Assembly (NCBI GenBank): GCA_902581695.1 | Contig: CACHOW010000001.1 | Coordinates: forward strand, 1 to 64,000 | DNA length: 64,000 nt | Reading direction: 5' to 3' | Source: an uncultured Pelagibacteraceae bacterium | GTDB lineage: Bacteria > Pseudomonadota > Alphaproteobacteria > Pelagibacterales > Pelagibacteraceae | Notes under the pieces: model-generated | The model's input: only the letters and a program-made list of their open reading frames with translations | Told to the model about the DNA's origin: nothing | Database searches by the model: none | Position numbers and translations under genes: made by a program | Part shown: one piece after another, positions 48,554 to 58,193 of the stretch | How positions within the stretch are numbered: the first letter of the stretch is position 1 | Layout: every line of letters begins with the position of its first letter

Positions 48554-48808
48554 ATGAAAGATAAAAATTTTCCAAATAATTATGAGTCATTATCTCTTGA
48601 AGAATTAACCAATAAAGCTAACAAGATGATTGAGGATTTAGAAAGTCAAAAAAATTTAGATACTTCTAAAGAAAAATATCAAAGATTATTAAAACTTAAC
48701 AATATTATTGAAAAGAAATTTAAAAATAGTGCTAAAAATATTAATGAAAAAACGAAAGAAAATATATTGAAGATTATATCTAAGAAAAATGCAAAAAAAG
48801 TTAAATAA
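48554..48808 (+). CDS. xseB: Exodeoxyribonuclease VII small subunit
   Basis: 84 residues, all helical: NYESLSLEELTNKANKMIED then LESQKNLDTSKEKYQRLLKL. The family begins with a similar F..L..LE..V..LE pattern. It joins XseA to form a single-strand exonuclease. It overlaps ispA by 20 bp. The xseB-ispA-dxs order is the common proteobacterial arrangement, which supports this short gene. Confidence 0.8.
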   Translation: MKDKNFPNNYESLSLEELTNKANKMIEDLESQKNLDTSKEKYQRLLKLNNIIEKKFKNSAKNINEKTKENILKIISKKNAKKVK

Positions 48809-49661
48809 AATCGCTAAAGACACTAATTCATTTTTAAAAAGTTTTATAAATAAACAAAAAAAATCAGAATTAATCACTGCTATGCAATATGGTTTATTTT
48901 CAGGTGGTAAAAAAATTAGATCAAAAATTTTAGTTGATATTGGCTATCTATTTAAAATAAACTACAAGTCATTAATTATAATAGGTTCTGCAATAGAATG
49001 TATTCATGCTTATTCACTAATTCATGATGATCTACCTTGTATGGATAATGACACTATTAGAAGAGGAAAGCCTTCCACACATGTTAAATTTGGAGAGTCA
49101 ACAGCTGTCTTAGCTGGCAACTCTCTTTTAACTATGGCATTTGAAATTTTAAGTCATAAAGATTTAAAAATTTCTGAAAAAACTAAGATTAATTTGATTA
49201 ATAAAATTTCTAAAAGCTCAGGACACCTTGGTATTGCGGGTGGTCAGTACTTAGATTTAAGTTACGAACATAAAAAAATTTCAGAAAAAAAAATTATCGA
49301 AATGGAAATAAAAAAAACAGGAAAACTTTTTAGTTTTTGCTGCGCTGTTCCTTTAATTCTTAAAAAAAAGAATAAAAAAGAAATTAAAAAATTTGAAAAT
49401 ATAGGTGCAGATATCGGTCTACTATTTCAAGTTGCTGATGATTTGATTGATTATAAAGGAAATGCAAAAACTGCTGGAAAAAAAACTGGAAAAGATAAAA
49501 AAAAGGGTAAAGCGACACTAATTAGTTTACTAGGATATAAAAATACTATTAAATATGCTAATAAGTTAATTTTTAAGACAAATAATAAATTAAAAAAATA
49601 TGGTTCAAATTCAAAAAATTTGAATGAAACATTAGATTATATTTTAAATAGAAATAAATGA
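48789..49661 (+). CDS. ispA: Short-chain polyprenyl diphosphate synthase (farnesyl/geranyl)
   Basis: 290 residues. [19 protein letters not shown], then [20 protein letters not shown] is the first DDxxD-type motif (DDLPCMD, with the two-residue insertion typical of bacterial FPP synthases). [19 protein letters not shown] is the second Asp-rich motif. It makes C15 (or C10-20) diphosphate for quinones and undecaprenol. The stop overlaps dxs by 4 bp. Confidence 0.92.
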   Translation: MQKKLNKIAKDTNSFLKSFINKQKKSELITAMQYGLFSGGKKIRSKILVDIGYLFKINYKSLIIIGSAIECIHAYSLIHDDLPCMDNDTIRRGKPSTHVKFGESTAVLAGNSLLTMAFEILSHKDLKISEKTKINLINKISKSSGHLGIAGGQYLDLSYEHKKISEKKIIEMEIKKTGKLFSFCCAVPLILKKKNKKEIKKFENIGADIGLLFQVADDLIDYKGNAKTAGKKTGKDKKKGKATLISLLGYKNTIKYANKLIFKTNNKLKKYGSNSKNLNETLDYILNRNK

Positions 49662-51571
49662 AAAGTAATTACGAATTTTTAGATCAAATTAATTTTCCAT
49701 CAGATTTAAAAAAAATACCCGAGTCTAAATTGCAAAAAGTAGCTGATGAATTAAGAGAAGAAATGATAGAAGCTGTATCGGTTACGGGAGGACACTTGGG
49801 TGCAAGCCTCGGCGTTGTTGAACTAAGTGTTGCAATACATTATATTTTCAATACCCCAAATGATAAATTGATATGGGATGTTGGGCATCAATCTTACCCT
49901 CATAAAATTTTAACTGGAAGAAAAGATAAAATCAGATCAATAAGACAAGGAAAAGGTCTTTCTGGTTTTACTAAAAGATCAGAAAGTGAATATGATCCTT
50001 TTGGAGCAGCACATAGCTCAACTTCAATATCATCTGCTCTTGGTATAGCAGTAGCAAATAAACTATCTAATAAATCAGATAATGTAATCGCTGTAATTGG
50101 AGATGGTGCTATGAGTGCTGGTATGGCTTATGAAGCAATGAATAATGCAGGTGCGTCTAAAACTAAAATGATTGTCATTTTAAATGATAATGATATGTCA
50201 ATTGCTAGACCAGTTGGGGCAATGGGCACATATTTGGCTAAGATTTTTTCTGGCAAAATTTATTTTAGCTTGAGAGAAACTATTAAATTAATTACATCAG
50301 CTTTTTCAAAAAGATTCAGTGCCAAAGCAGGAAAGGCAGAAGATTTACTTAGATCAGCTGTAACAGGTGGAACATTATTTAGTTCATTAGGATTTTATTA
50401 TATTGGACCTATTGATGGACATGATTTAAATTCTTTAATTCCAATTTTAAAGAATGCCAGAGACACAAAACATGATGGGCCAATATTAATTCATATTAAA
50501 ACAAAAAAAGGAAAAGGATATTCATTTGCGGAAGAGGCAAAAGATCACTTTCATGGGGTATCTAAATTCAATGTTAAAACTGGGCAACAAGCTAAAAGTA
50601 TAAGTAAAATACCTTCTTATACCAAAGTATTTTCTGATACTTTGATACAACATGCTAAGAAAGATAGTAAAATTGTAGCTATAACTGCAGCTATGCCCGA
50701 CGGAACAGGTTTAGGAAACTTTGGTAAAGAATTTCCTGAAAGAACTTTTGATGTTGGAATTGCTGAACAACATGCTGTGACATTTGCAGCAGGTTTGGCA
50801 ACTGAAAACTATAAGCCTTATGCAGCGATTTATTCTACATTTTTACAAAGAGCATATGATCAAGTAGTCCATGATGTAGCAATCCAAAGTTTGCCAGTTA
50901 GATTTGCAATAGACAGAGCAGGACTTGTAGGTGCAGATGGATCTACACATGCTGGAAGTTTTGACATTACTTATTTATCAACACTTCCAAATTTTGTTAT
51001 AATGGCCCCAAGTGATGAGGCAGAATTAGTTAAAATGATAAATACTTCAATTGAAATAAATGATAGACCCAGTGCATTTAGATATCCACGAGGAATTGGC
51101 ATAGGTTCTGTTTTGCCCCCAATTAATGAGAAAATAGAGATTGGAAAGTCTAAAGTTATTCAAGAAGGAAAAAAATTAGCCATATTAAACTTTGGGACAA
51201 GATTGAATGAGACTTTAAAAGCTTCTGAAAATTTAAAAAAAAAAGGAATTGATGTTACAATTGTGGATGCAAGATTTGCAAAACCCTTAGATGAAAACCT
51301 TATTTGGCAATTGGCCACTACGCATGAAGCTATTATGACTATTGAGGAGGGATCCATAGGAGGTTTTGGATCTCATGTAATTAATTTTTTAACAAAAAAA
51401 GGGTTAATGGATAACAATTTAAAGTTTAGATCAATGATTTTACCAGATATTTTTATTGATCAAGATACACAAGATAATATGTATAAATTTGCAAATCTAG
51501 ACTCAATATCAATAGAAGAGAAAGTTTTAGATTTACTAAATTCTAATATCATTTTACAAAAACAAAAATAA
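49658..51571 (+). CDS. dxs: 1-deoxy-D-xylulose-5-phosphate synthase
   Basis: 637 residues. [35 protein letters not shown], then [20 protein letters not shown] and [16 protein letters not shown] form the thiamine-diphosphate site (GDG...N). [12 protein letters not shown] and [15 protein letters not shown] are the C-terminal signatures. It condenses pyruvate and glyceraldehyde-3-P, the entry to the MEP isoprenoid path. It ends 5 bp before convergent aroC. Confidence 0.97.
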   Translation: MKSNYEFLDQINFPSDLKKIPESKLQKVADELREEMIEAVSVTGGHLGASLGVVELSVAIHYIFNTPNDKLIWDVGHQSYPHKILTGRKDKIRSIRQGKGLSGFTKRSESEYDPFGAAHSSTSISSALGIAVANKLSNKSDNVIAVIGDGAMSAGMAYEAMNNAGASKTKMIVILNDNDMSIARPVGAMGTYLAKIFSGKIYFSLRETIKLITSAFSKRFSAKAGKAEDLLRSAVTGGTLFSSLGFYYIGPIDGHDLNSLIPILKNARDTKHDGPILIHIKTKKGKGYSFAEEAKDHFHGVSKFNVKTGQQAKSISKIPSYTKVFSDTLIQHAKKDSKIVAITAAMPDGTGLGNFGKEFPERTFDVGIAEQHAVTFAAGLATENYKPYAAIYSTFLQRAYDQVVHDVAIQSLPVRFAIDRAGLVGADGSTHAGSFDITYLSTLPNFVIMAPSDEAELVKMINTSIEINDRPSAFRYPRGIGIGSVLPPINEKIEIGKSKVIQEGKKLAILNFGTRLNETLKASENLKKKGIDVTIVDARFAKPLDENLIWQLATTHEAIMTIEEGSIGGFGSHVINFLTKKGLMDNNLKFRSMILPDIFIDQDTQDNMYKFANLDSISIEEKVLDLLNSNIILQKQK

Positions 51572-51576
51572 TTATT

Positions 51577-52659
51577 TCAACTACATTGTGCTTTGTTCAT
51601 TAGATAATGATCAAGCAAAACACAAGACAACATAGCTTCACCAACCGGTACAGCTCTAATACCTACGCAAGGATCATGCCTGCCTGTTACGGATATGGTA
51701 GTATTTTTTCCAAATTTATTAATTGTTTTTCTACTCTTTAGAATTGAGGAAGTAGGTTTTACAGCAAATGATACGATTATTTGTTGTCCAGATGAAATAC
51801 CTCCAAGAATTCCACCAGCATTATTTGAACTAAAATTCATATTTTTTTTATTTTGTGAAATTTCGTCGGAATTTTCTTCACCAGACAATTGAGCAGAATT
51901 CATGCCTGACCCTATATTGACTCCTTTGACAGCATTTATGCTCATCATAGCTGAAGCAATATCTGAGTCTAATTTTGAATAAATAGGTGCACCTAAACCT
52001 GCTGGGATACCATCAGCTCTTACTTCGATTATTGCACCACAAGAAGATCCAGCTTTTCTTATACTTAGTAAATATTTTTCCCATATCTTTAACATTGATT
52101 TATCTGGGCAAAAAAATGGGTTTTTATTTATAATTTTATTACTCCATTTTGTTGTATCGCAACCAAGAATACCAAGTTGTGTTACTGCACCAGAAATTTG
52201 AAATTTTTTACCCAATTTTTTTTCTAAAACTTTTTTAGCAATTGCTCCAGCAGCAACTCTTGCTGCTGTCTCCCTAGCAGAGGATCTTCCACCTCCTCTA
52301 TAATCTCTAATTCCATATTTTTTATAATAAGTAAAATCAGCATGCCCTGGTCGAAATTTATCTTTGATATTTTTATAATCCTTTGATCTTACATCTTCAT
52401 TATAAATTATTAGAGAAATGGGGGTTCCTGTGGTTTTACCCTCGAAGACACCAGATAAAATATGAACTTTATCATTTTCTTTCCTTTGAGTAGTGAACTT
52501 AGACTGACCCGGTTTCCTCTTGTCCAATTCCTTCTGAATATCTTGATCTTTTAGCTGAATTAATGGAGGACAGCCATCAATTATACAGCCAATTGCAGGT
52601 CCATGGGACTCTCCCCATGTAGTAAAACGAAATAACTTTCCAAAAGTATTAAATGACAT
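51577..52659 (-). CDS. aroC: Chorismate synthase
   Basis: 360 residues. [17 protein letters not shown] is signature 1, [20 protein letters not shown] with [20 protein letters not shown] is signature 2, and [15 protein letters not shown] is signature 3. It makes chorismate from EPSP with reduced FMN. Its start is 33 bp from divergent pdxH, across a perfect inverted repeat (52661-52677) that may provide -10 boxes in both directions. Confidence 0.97.
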   Translation of the reverse strand: MSFNTFGKLFRFTTWGESHGPAIGCIIDGCPPLIQLKDQDIQKELDKRKPGQSKFTTQRKENDKVHILSGVFEGKTTGTPISLIIYNEDVRSKDYKNIKDKFRPGHADFTYYKKYGIRDYRGGGRSSARETAARVAAGAIAKKVLEKKLGKKFQISGAVTQLGILGCDTTKWSNKIINKNPFFCPDKSMLKIWEKYLLSIRKAGSSCGAIIEVRADGIPAGLGAPIYSKLDSDIASAMMSINAVKGVNIGSGMNSAQLSGEENSDEISQNKKNMNFSSNNAGGILGGISSGQQIIVSFAVKPTSSILKSRKTINKFGKNTTISVTGRHDPCVGIRAVPVGEAMLSCVLLDHYLMNKAQCS

Positions 52660-52660
52660 T

Positions 52661-52677
52661 ATCTATATTGTATAGAT
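52661..52677. promoter_or_regulatory. Perfect inverted repeat between aroC and pdxH, possible bidirectional -10
   Basis: ATCTATA-TTG-TATAGAT is a 7-bp perfect palindrome around 3 bases. TATAGAT, a good -10 sequence, is present on both strands. The whole gap is only 33 bp, so both genes must use overlapping promoter DNA here. The alternative is a repressor operator. No strong -35 is visible for either side. Confidence 0.5.
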
Positions 52678-52692
52678 TATTTTGTTAAAATT

Positions 52693-53319
52693 ATGAATCA
52701 AAAAAACTCATTAGGCCTAAATAAATGCTTTCTAGAACTCGATGATCCTTTTGAGTTATTCGAAAAATGGTTTGACGAGGCTAAAAAGAAAGAAATAAAT
52801 GACCCTAATGCATTGGCTTTAGGAACTGCCAATAAGGAGAGCATTCCATCAGTAAGAATGGTTCTACTTAAGGGTTTTGATAAAAATGGATTTGTTTTTT
52901 ATACTAATTTAAATAGTCAAAAGGGAAATGAGTTAAAAGAAAATCCAAATGCTTCAATGTGTTTTCACTGGAAAAGTTTGTTGAGACAAATAAGAATTGT
53001 TGGAACTTTAAAACAAGTAGAAGATAAAGTTGCTGATGATTACTATAATACTAGAGCGTATGAAAGTAGGATAGGGGCTTGGGCATCTAAACAAAGTAGT
53101 ATATTAAAAAGTAGGAACGAATTATTAAATAATTTAGAAAATTATAAAAAAAAATATAATGATAAAGACAACGTACCAAGACCTAATTATTGGACTGGAT
53201 GGAATTTAAAACCATCTAGTATTGAATTTTGGCTTGATGGAGAAAATAGAATACATGAAAGGCTGAAATACATTTTAGATAAAAACAATAATTGGGGTAA
53301 AAGCCTTTTAAGTCCCTAA
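52693..53319 (+). CDS. pdxH: Pyridoxamine 5'-phosphate oxidase
   Basis: 208 residues. ALGTANKESIPSVRMVLLKG, GFVFYTNLNSQKGNELKENP and MCFHWKSLLRQIRIVGTL bind FMN. SSIEFWLDGENRIHERLKY is the C-terminal dimer signature (family pattern QPxxxEFWxGxxxRLHxR, here NLKPSSIEFW). It oxidises PNP and PMP to pyridoxal phosphate. It ends in a CTAA that also holds the ispB stop on the other strand. Confidence 0.95.
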   Translation: MNQKNSLGLNKCFLELDDPFELFEKWFDEAKKKEINDPNALALGTANKESIPSVRMVLLKGFDKNGFVFYTNLNSQKGNELKENPNASMCFHWKSLLRQIRIVGTLKQVEDKVADDYYNTRAYESRIGAWASKQSSILKSRNELLNNLENYKKKYNDKDNVPRPNYWTGWNLKPSSIEFWLDGENRIHERLKYILDKNNNWGKSLLSP

Positions 53320-54329
53320 AAATTTCTTGTCAAACTAAAAGATGTTAAGTTTTCAAGAATATTTTTTTCTTCACAATCGTTAAAAACTGATAAAGAATTA
53401 GATGCTATATTGATATAGTGTTTAGCTTTTTGATAGCAAGCTTCAATAATATTATATTTTTTTATTAAGGATAAAGAATAAGCTAAATCATTAGCATCTC
53501 TAAGGTTCTTAGAAAAAACATCTTTAAGTTTTACTTTCTCTAAATCATTAGCTTTTTGAAATAATAAAATTATAGGAAGAGTTATTTTACCCTCATAAAA
53601 ATCTTGCCCAATTTTTTTCCCAAATAATTTAAGATCTGAATTATAATCTAAAGTGTCATCAGCTATTTGAAATGTAAGACCTAAATTTCTTCCATAAAAT
53701 TCTAAAGCTTCTTTTTCTTTAGTTTTCATATCAGATAAAATAGCTCCTACCTTTGTAGCAGCAGCAAATAATTCAGCAGTTTTTGCTGATATAATTTTTA
53801 AATACGTTTCTTCTAACATGTCAACTTCCCCCTGATGTTGAAGTTGTAAAATTTCACCTTGAGCAATTTTTGATGACGTTGAAGATAATAATTTTAAAAC
53901 TTCTATATTTCCATCTTCCACCATCATTTCAAAACATCTACTAAGCAAATAATCCCCAACCAAAACTGAGGAGTGATTATCCCAAATTCTATTCAAAGTT
54001 TTTTTGCCTCTTCTAACAGAACCATTATCTATAACATCATCATGCATTAAAGTTGCTGCATGAATTAATTCAACACATGCAGCCAGATTTATATCTCTAG
54101 TACCTTTTGAATAACCACACATTTTAGCAGAACCTAAAGTCAGTAACGCTCTAAGTCTTTTGCCGCCTGTATCTAAGTGGTAATTTGTCATTTTTTGGAC
54201 TAATTCTACATTACTCGTTAGTTTAAATTTTATCTTTTCTTCAACTAATAATAATTTATCCTCAACCGAGTCTTTGAGTTGAAAATATGAATTATTAATT
54301 TGGTTTTTAAGCTGAATTACAGTTCCCAT
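53316..54329 (-). CDS. ispB: Long-chain polyprenyl diphosphate synthase (octaprenyl/solanesyl-like)
   Basis: 337 residues. KMTNYHLDTGGKRLRALLTL, then AATLMHDDVIDNGSVRRGKK gives the first DDxxD (DDVID). GLTFQIADDTLDYNSDLKLF is the second. Length and small residues before DDxxD fit synthases of the long ubiquinone side chain; chain length is inferred. It differs from the short-chain IspA at 48789. The 115 bp upstream hold a clear promoter for the divergent peptidase gene and nothing I can assign for ispB. Confidence 0.92.
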   Translation of the reverse strand: MGTVIQLKNQINNSYFQLKDSVEDKLLLVEEKIKFKLTSNVELVQKMTNYHLDTGGKRLRALLTLGSAKMCGYSKGTRDINLAACVELIHAATLMHDDVIDNGSVRRGKKTLNRIWDNHSSVLVGDYLLSRCFEMMVEDGNIEVLKLLSSTSSKIAQGEILQLQHQGEVDMLEETYLKIISAKTAELFAAATKVGAILSDMKTKEKEALEFYGRNLGLTFQIADDTLDYNSDLKLFGKKIGQDFYEGKITLPIILLFQKANDLEKVKLKDVFSKNLRDANDLAYSLSLIKKYNIIEACYQKAKHYINIASNSLSVFNDCEEKNILENLTSFSLTRNF

Positions 54330-54376
54330 TTAATAGAGCAAACTAGTATAATAACTTTATTTTTATTACTTATCAA

Positions 54377-54404
54377 TTGACGCACCTGAAACTTCAATTA
54401 TAAG
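54377..54404 (+). promoter_or_regulatory. Promoter of the S49 peptidase-glyQ-glyS-ppdK run
   Basis: TTGACG at 54377-54382 and TATAAG at 54399-54404 are 16 bp apart, giving a start near 54411. AAGGA at about 54434 serves as ribosome site for the ATG at 54445. A partial hairpin (GCACCT with AGGTGT) spans the -10. No other promoter is seen before 60852, so it may serve all four genes. Confidence 0.6.
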
Positions 54405-54444
54405 GTGTCTTTATATTCATTAAAAAATTCTATAAGGATAAAAA

Positions 54445-55251
54445 ATGTTCTCATTTTTTAAAAAGAAAAAAATTATTCCACATATTAAATTAAGTGGAGT
54501 TATTGGTAACGTCGGAAAGTTTAAGCAGGGAATAGATTTTTCTGGTCAAGAGGATATTATTTTAAAAGCTTTTTCGGTCAAAAAAGCACCTTGTGTTGCA
54601 ATTACAATAAATTCACCTGGTGGATCTCCAGTTCAATCTCATTTGATTTATAATTTTATAAGGCAACAAGCTAAAAAAAATAAAAAAAAAGTTATAGTTT
54701 TTGCTGAAGATGTTGCGGCATCTGGCGGGTACTTAATTGCATGCGCTGGTGATGAGATATATGCAAATTCTAGTTCAATCATTGGCTCTATAGGAGTAAT
54801 TTATTCTTCTTTTGGTTTCACTGAACTAATCAAAAAAATTGGTGTTGAAAGAAGAGTTCATACTGCGGGTAAAAATAAAAGTACTCTGGACCCTTTTCTT
54901 GATGAAAAAAAAGAGGATATAGAAAGACTTAAAAATATCCAGTTAGATTTGCACAAAGATTTTATAGAAGTTGTCGAAAAAAGTAGAGGATCTAAACTTA
55001 AAAAATTAGAATTAGAATTATTCTCAGGAGAGTTTTGGTCTGGCAGCAAAGCCAAAGAGCTTGGTTTAATAGATGAAGTTGGAGATGCCAATAAAGTATT
55101 AAGAGAAAAATTTGGAGAAGATATAGTAATTAAAAAATTTGAAAAATCTAAAAGCTGGTTAAGTAAAAAATTATCATCATCAAATGATAATCTAGATCAA
55201 TTGGTAAATATACTAGATGAAAAGTCTGTCTGGCAAAGATATGGTCTCTAA
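54445..55251 (+). CDS. S49 family signal peptide peptidase (SppA/SohB-like)
   Basis: 268 residues without an obvious signal sequence or membrane helix. [20 protein letters not shown] is the N-terminal family motif. [20 protein letters not shown] carries the nucleophile S93, and [12 protein letters not shown] follows; the partner lysine is K143 or K145 in HTAGKNKS. It would cut leftover signal peptides or membrane-released fragments. Its 3' end overlaps the longest glyQ frame. Confidence 0.88.
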   Translation: MFSFFKKKKIIPHIKLSGVIGNVGKFKQGIDFSGQEDIILKAFSVKKAPCVAITINSPGGSPVQSHLIYNFIRQQAKKNKKKVIVFAEDVAASGGYLIACAGDEIYANSSSIIGSIGVIYSSFGFTELIKKIGVERRVHTAGKNKSTLDPFLDEKKEDIERLKNIQLDLHKDFIEVVEKSRGSKLKKLELELFSGEFWSGSKAKELGLIDEVGDANKVLREKFGEDIVIKKFEKSKSWLSKKLSSSNDNLDQLVNILDEKSVWQRYGL

Positions 55252-56119
55252 AAAAAATAAAAAACCAAAGTTTCAAACTTTTCAAGATACAATTTTAAAT
55301 CTTCAAAAGTTTTGGAGCAAGCATGGTTGTATAATTTTGCAACCATACGATATGGAAATTGGAGCAGGAACATTTCACCCTGCTACTACCCTAAGGTCTC
55401 TTGGACCTAAACCATGGAAGGCGGCTTATGTGCAACCCTCAAGAAGACCATCGGATGGAAGATATGGTGACAATCCAAATAGACTTCAACATTATTATCA
55501 ATTTCAAGTAATAATAAAACCTTCTCCTTCTAATATTAAAAAATTATATTTAAATAGTTTATCTGTAATAGGCATTGATCACAGAAATCATGATATTAGA
55601 TTTGTTGAGGATGATTGGGAGAGTCCGACCTTAGGAGCTGCCGGACTAGGTTGGGAGGTTTGGTGTGATGGTATGGAGATAACTCAATTTACTTATTTTC
55701 AACAAATGGCTAGCTTTGAATGTAAACCAGTTTCTGTAGAAATCACATATGGTTTAGAAAGAATTTGTATGTTCACACAACAGAAAAAAAATGTTTATGA
55801 TTTGGTTTGGAATAACGAAAATGTTGAATATAGAGAAGTTTTTTATCAATCTGAAAAAGAGTTTTCAGCTTATAATTTTGAATACGCTAATACAGAAAAT
55901 CTTTTTAATATGTTTGATATGTTTGAAGGTGAGGCAAAAGCATTGGTATCAAAAAAAATATCCTTGCCTGCATATGATCAATGCTTAAAAGCAAGCCATA
56001 TATTTAATGTTCTCGATGCTAGAGGTGCAATAAGTGTTGCTCAAAGAGCTGAGTATATTGGTAGAATAAGAGAAATTACAAAATCAGCTGCCTCAATATG
56101 GATTGATACTCAAATATAA
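55241..56119 (+). CDS. glyQ: Glycyl-tRNA synthetase alpha subunit
   Basis: 292 residues from this ATG. The frame is open from an earlier ATG at 55217, inside the peptidase gene, but the family N-terminus ([20 protein letters not shown]) lies close to the second ATG, so I place the start at 55241 (11-bp overlap). [20 protein letters not shown] and [20 protein letters not shown] are catalytic-site signatures of the bacterial alpha2beta2 class II enzyme. glyS follows 1 bp after the stop. Confidence 0.96.
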   Translation: MVSKKNKKPKFQTFQDTILNLQKFWSKHGCIILQPYDMEIGAGTFHPATTLRSLGPKPWKAAYVQPSRRPSDGRYGDNPNRLQHYYQFQVIIKPSPSNIKKLYLNSLSVIGIDHRNHDIRFVEDDWESPTLGAAGLGWEVWCDGMEITQFTYFQQMASFECKPVSVEITYGLERICMFTQQKKNVYDLVWNNENVEYREVFYQSEKEFSAYNFEYANTENLFNMFDMFEGEAKALVSKKISLPAYDQCLKASHIFNVLDARGAISVAQRAEYIGRIREITKSAASIWIDTQI

Positions 56120-56120
56120 A

Positions 56121-58193
56121 ATGGCAGAATTTTTTTTAGAGTTATTTAGTGAAGAAATTCCCGCAGGACTTCAAAAAAATTTGCGAGAAAAACTTTTAGA
56201 TGATTTTCAAGAATATTTTTTAAAAAAATCAATTCGATCAAAAAAAAATTTTTCATTATCCACTCCCAATAGATTAATCATAGTATTTGAAGGTTTAGAT
56301 AAAGAAATAAAGATCCCATCTGAAGAAATAAGAGGTCCAAAAGTTGAAGCCCCAGCACAAGCGCTGGATGGTTTTATGAGATCAAACAAAATAGAAAAAA
56401 AAGATTTATTTAAAAAAAGTATTGAAAAGGGTGAGTTTTATTATTTTAAAACAAAAACTAAAAAATTAAAAATTTTTGATCTATTAATAGACTTAATTCC
56501 AAAATTATTGGCAAACTATCAATGGAAAAAATCTATGAAATGGGGAGAGCATGATCTAAGTTGGGGAAGACCACTTAAGTCAATCTTATCAATATTTGAT
56601 AAAAAAATAGTTAGTTTTAATTTTCATCACATTAAATCTTCAAATTCGACTTATTTAGATAGTACTTTTGAGGATAAAAAAAAAACTTTCACAGACTTTA
56701 AGACATATCAGCAATATTTGAAAAAGCAGGGAACAATAATTGACCAGAATAAAAGAGAAGAGTTCATAAATAAAGAATTTACAAAAATATTAAATAAAAA
56801 AAGATTAACCACTAACAGCAACCCAAAACTATTAGATGAAGTAGTCAATTTAGTAGAAAAGCCTAATGTTTTGCTTTGTAACTTTGATAAAAAATTTTTA
56901 TCTATTCCAAAAGAAATATTAATCCTAACTATGCAGTCTCACCAAAAATATTTTCCAACTTTTGATAGCAAAAAAGAAATAACAAATGAATTTTTGGTTG
57001 TGTCAAACAAAAAAGATCGAAAAGGATTGATAAAAATTGGAAACGAAAGAGTGGTTGAGGCTAGACTTAGTGATGCGGAATTTTTTTGGAATAAAGATAA
57101 AACTCAAAATTTAGTTAAAAAAGTATCCAAATTAAAATCAATAAATTTTTTTAAAGGCCTAGGCACATATTTTGATAAAGTTCAAAGAATGAGAAAATTA
57201 GGTGGAATGATTTCTGATGAATTATTGATAAGTAAAGAAAAAGTTGAGTTATTAGCATCGATTTGTAAAACAGATTTAACTTCTGACTTAGTTGGAGAGT
57301 TCCCAGAATTACAAGGTGTTATGGGTGGATACTTTTCATCATATCAGGGATTTGATAAAGATATTTCACTAGCAATAACTGAGCAATATTTACCTGTAGG
57401 ATTAGACTCTCTTGCTCCAAAAAAACCTTTTAGTGTTACTTTGTCTGTCACCGATAAAATTGATACCCTAGTTGGCTTTTTTGGTATTAATGAAAAGCCT
57501 ACAAGCTCAAAAGATCCTTTCGCACTAAGAAGACTAGCTTTAGGTATTATAAGAACAGTAATCGAAAATAAAAAAGATTTACGAATAAATGACTTATTAA
57601 GTTATTCATCAAGTCTATATCAAGATCAAGGTCATAATTTAGCTAATAAAGATTTACAAAAAGAATTAAATAATTTTTTGAAAGAAAGATTTAGATATTA
57701 CATGAAAGAAAAGCAAATCCGTTTTGACATAATTGAAGCCTCAATTTCATCTTTTTCCCTTAACAAATTATTTACATCTTTTGAAAAAGCCAAATGCCTA
57801 AATAAAATTATTTATAATCAAGCTGGAATTGATATTACATCTAGCTATAAAAGAGCATCAAATATTTTAGAAAGCGAGATGAAGAACAATAAAGTTGAAA
57901 TAACAAATACAACTGACCCTGGTATTTTCAAAACAGATTTTGAGAAAAATTTATTTAAAAAGATTAGTGAAATTAAAAAATATTATTCAAATGTAAATAA
58001 TGACGAAAACTATGAAAAATCATTATCTATTTTAGCAGAATCTAAGAAAGAGGTTTTCGAGTTCTTTGATAATGTGAAAGTAAATGAAGAAAACGAATCT
58101 TTAAGAAAAAACAGATTGGAACTTATCAATATGTTATGTAAAACCTTTCAAAATTTTATAAACTTTCAGTTATTAAAACCCAATAATGAATAA
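56121..58193 (+). CDS. glyS: Glycyl-tRNA synthetase beta subunit
   Basis: 690 residues. The ATG at 56121 gives AEFFLELFSEEIPAG, matching the family start. A TTG 18 bp earlier lies inside glyQ and is rejected. KRPKVEAPAQALDGFMRSNK-type sequence (here GPKVEAPAQALDGF), KSMKWGEHDLSWGRPLKSIL, ILTMQSHQKYFPTFD and DPFALRRLALGIIR are beta-subunit signatures. It binds tRNA-Gly. It overlaps ppdK by 8 bp (ATGAATAA). Confidence 0.96.
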   Translation: MAEFFLELFSEEIPAGLQKNLREKLLDDFQEYFLKKSIRSKKNFSLSTPNRLIIVFEGLDKEIKIPSEEIRGPKVEAPAQALDGFMRSNKIEKKDLFKKSIEKGEFYYFKTKTKKLKIFDLLIDLIPKLLANYQWKKSMKWGEHDLSWGRPLKSILSIFDKKIVSFNFHHIKSSNSTYLDSTFEDKKKTFTDFKTYQQYLKKQGTIIDQNKREEFINKEFTKILNKKRLTTNSNPKLLDEVVNLVEKPNVLLCNFDKKFLSIPKEILILTMQSHQKYFPTFDSKKEITNEFLVVSNKKDRKGLIKIGNERVVEARLSDAEFFWNKDKTQNLVKKVSKLKSINFFKGLGTYFDKVQRMRKLGGMISDELLISKEKVELLASICKTDLTSDLVGEFPELQGVMGGYFSSYQGFDKDISLAITEQYLPVGLDSLAPKKPFSVTLSVTDKIDTLVGFFGINEKPTSSKDPFALRRLALGIIRTVIENKKDLRINDLLSYSSSLYQDQGHNLANKDLQKELNNFLKERFRYYMKEKQIRFDIIEASISSFSLNKLFTSFEKAKCLNKIIYNQAGIDITSSYKRASNILESEMKNNKVEITNTTDPGIFKTDFEKNLFKKISEIKKYYSNVNNDENYEKSLSILAESKKEVFEFFDNVKVNEENESLRKNRLELINMLCKTFQNFINFQLLKPNNE

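Noticed and set aside
56103-56120. TTG start for glyS 18 bp before the ATG
   Set aside because: It lies inside glyQ and would add MILKYK before the conserved family N-terminus AEFFLELFSEEIPAG.
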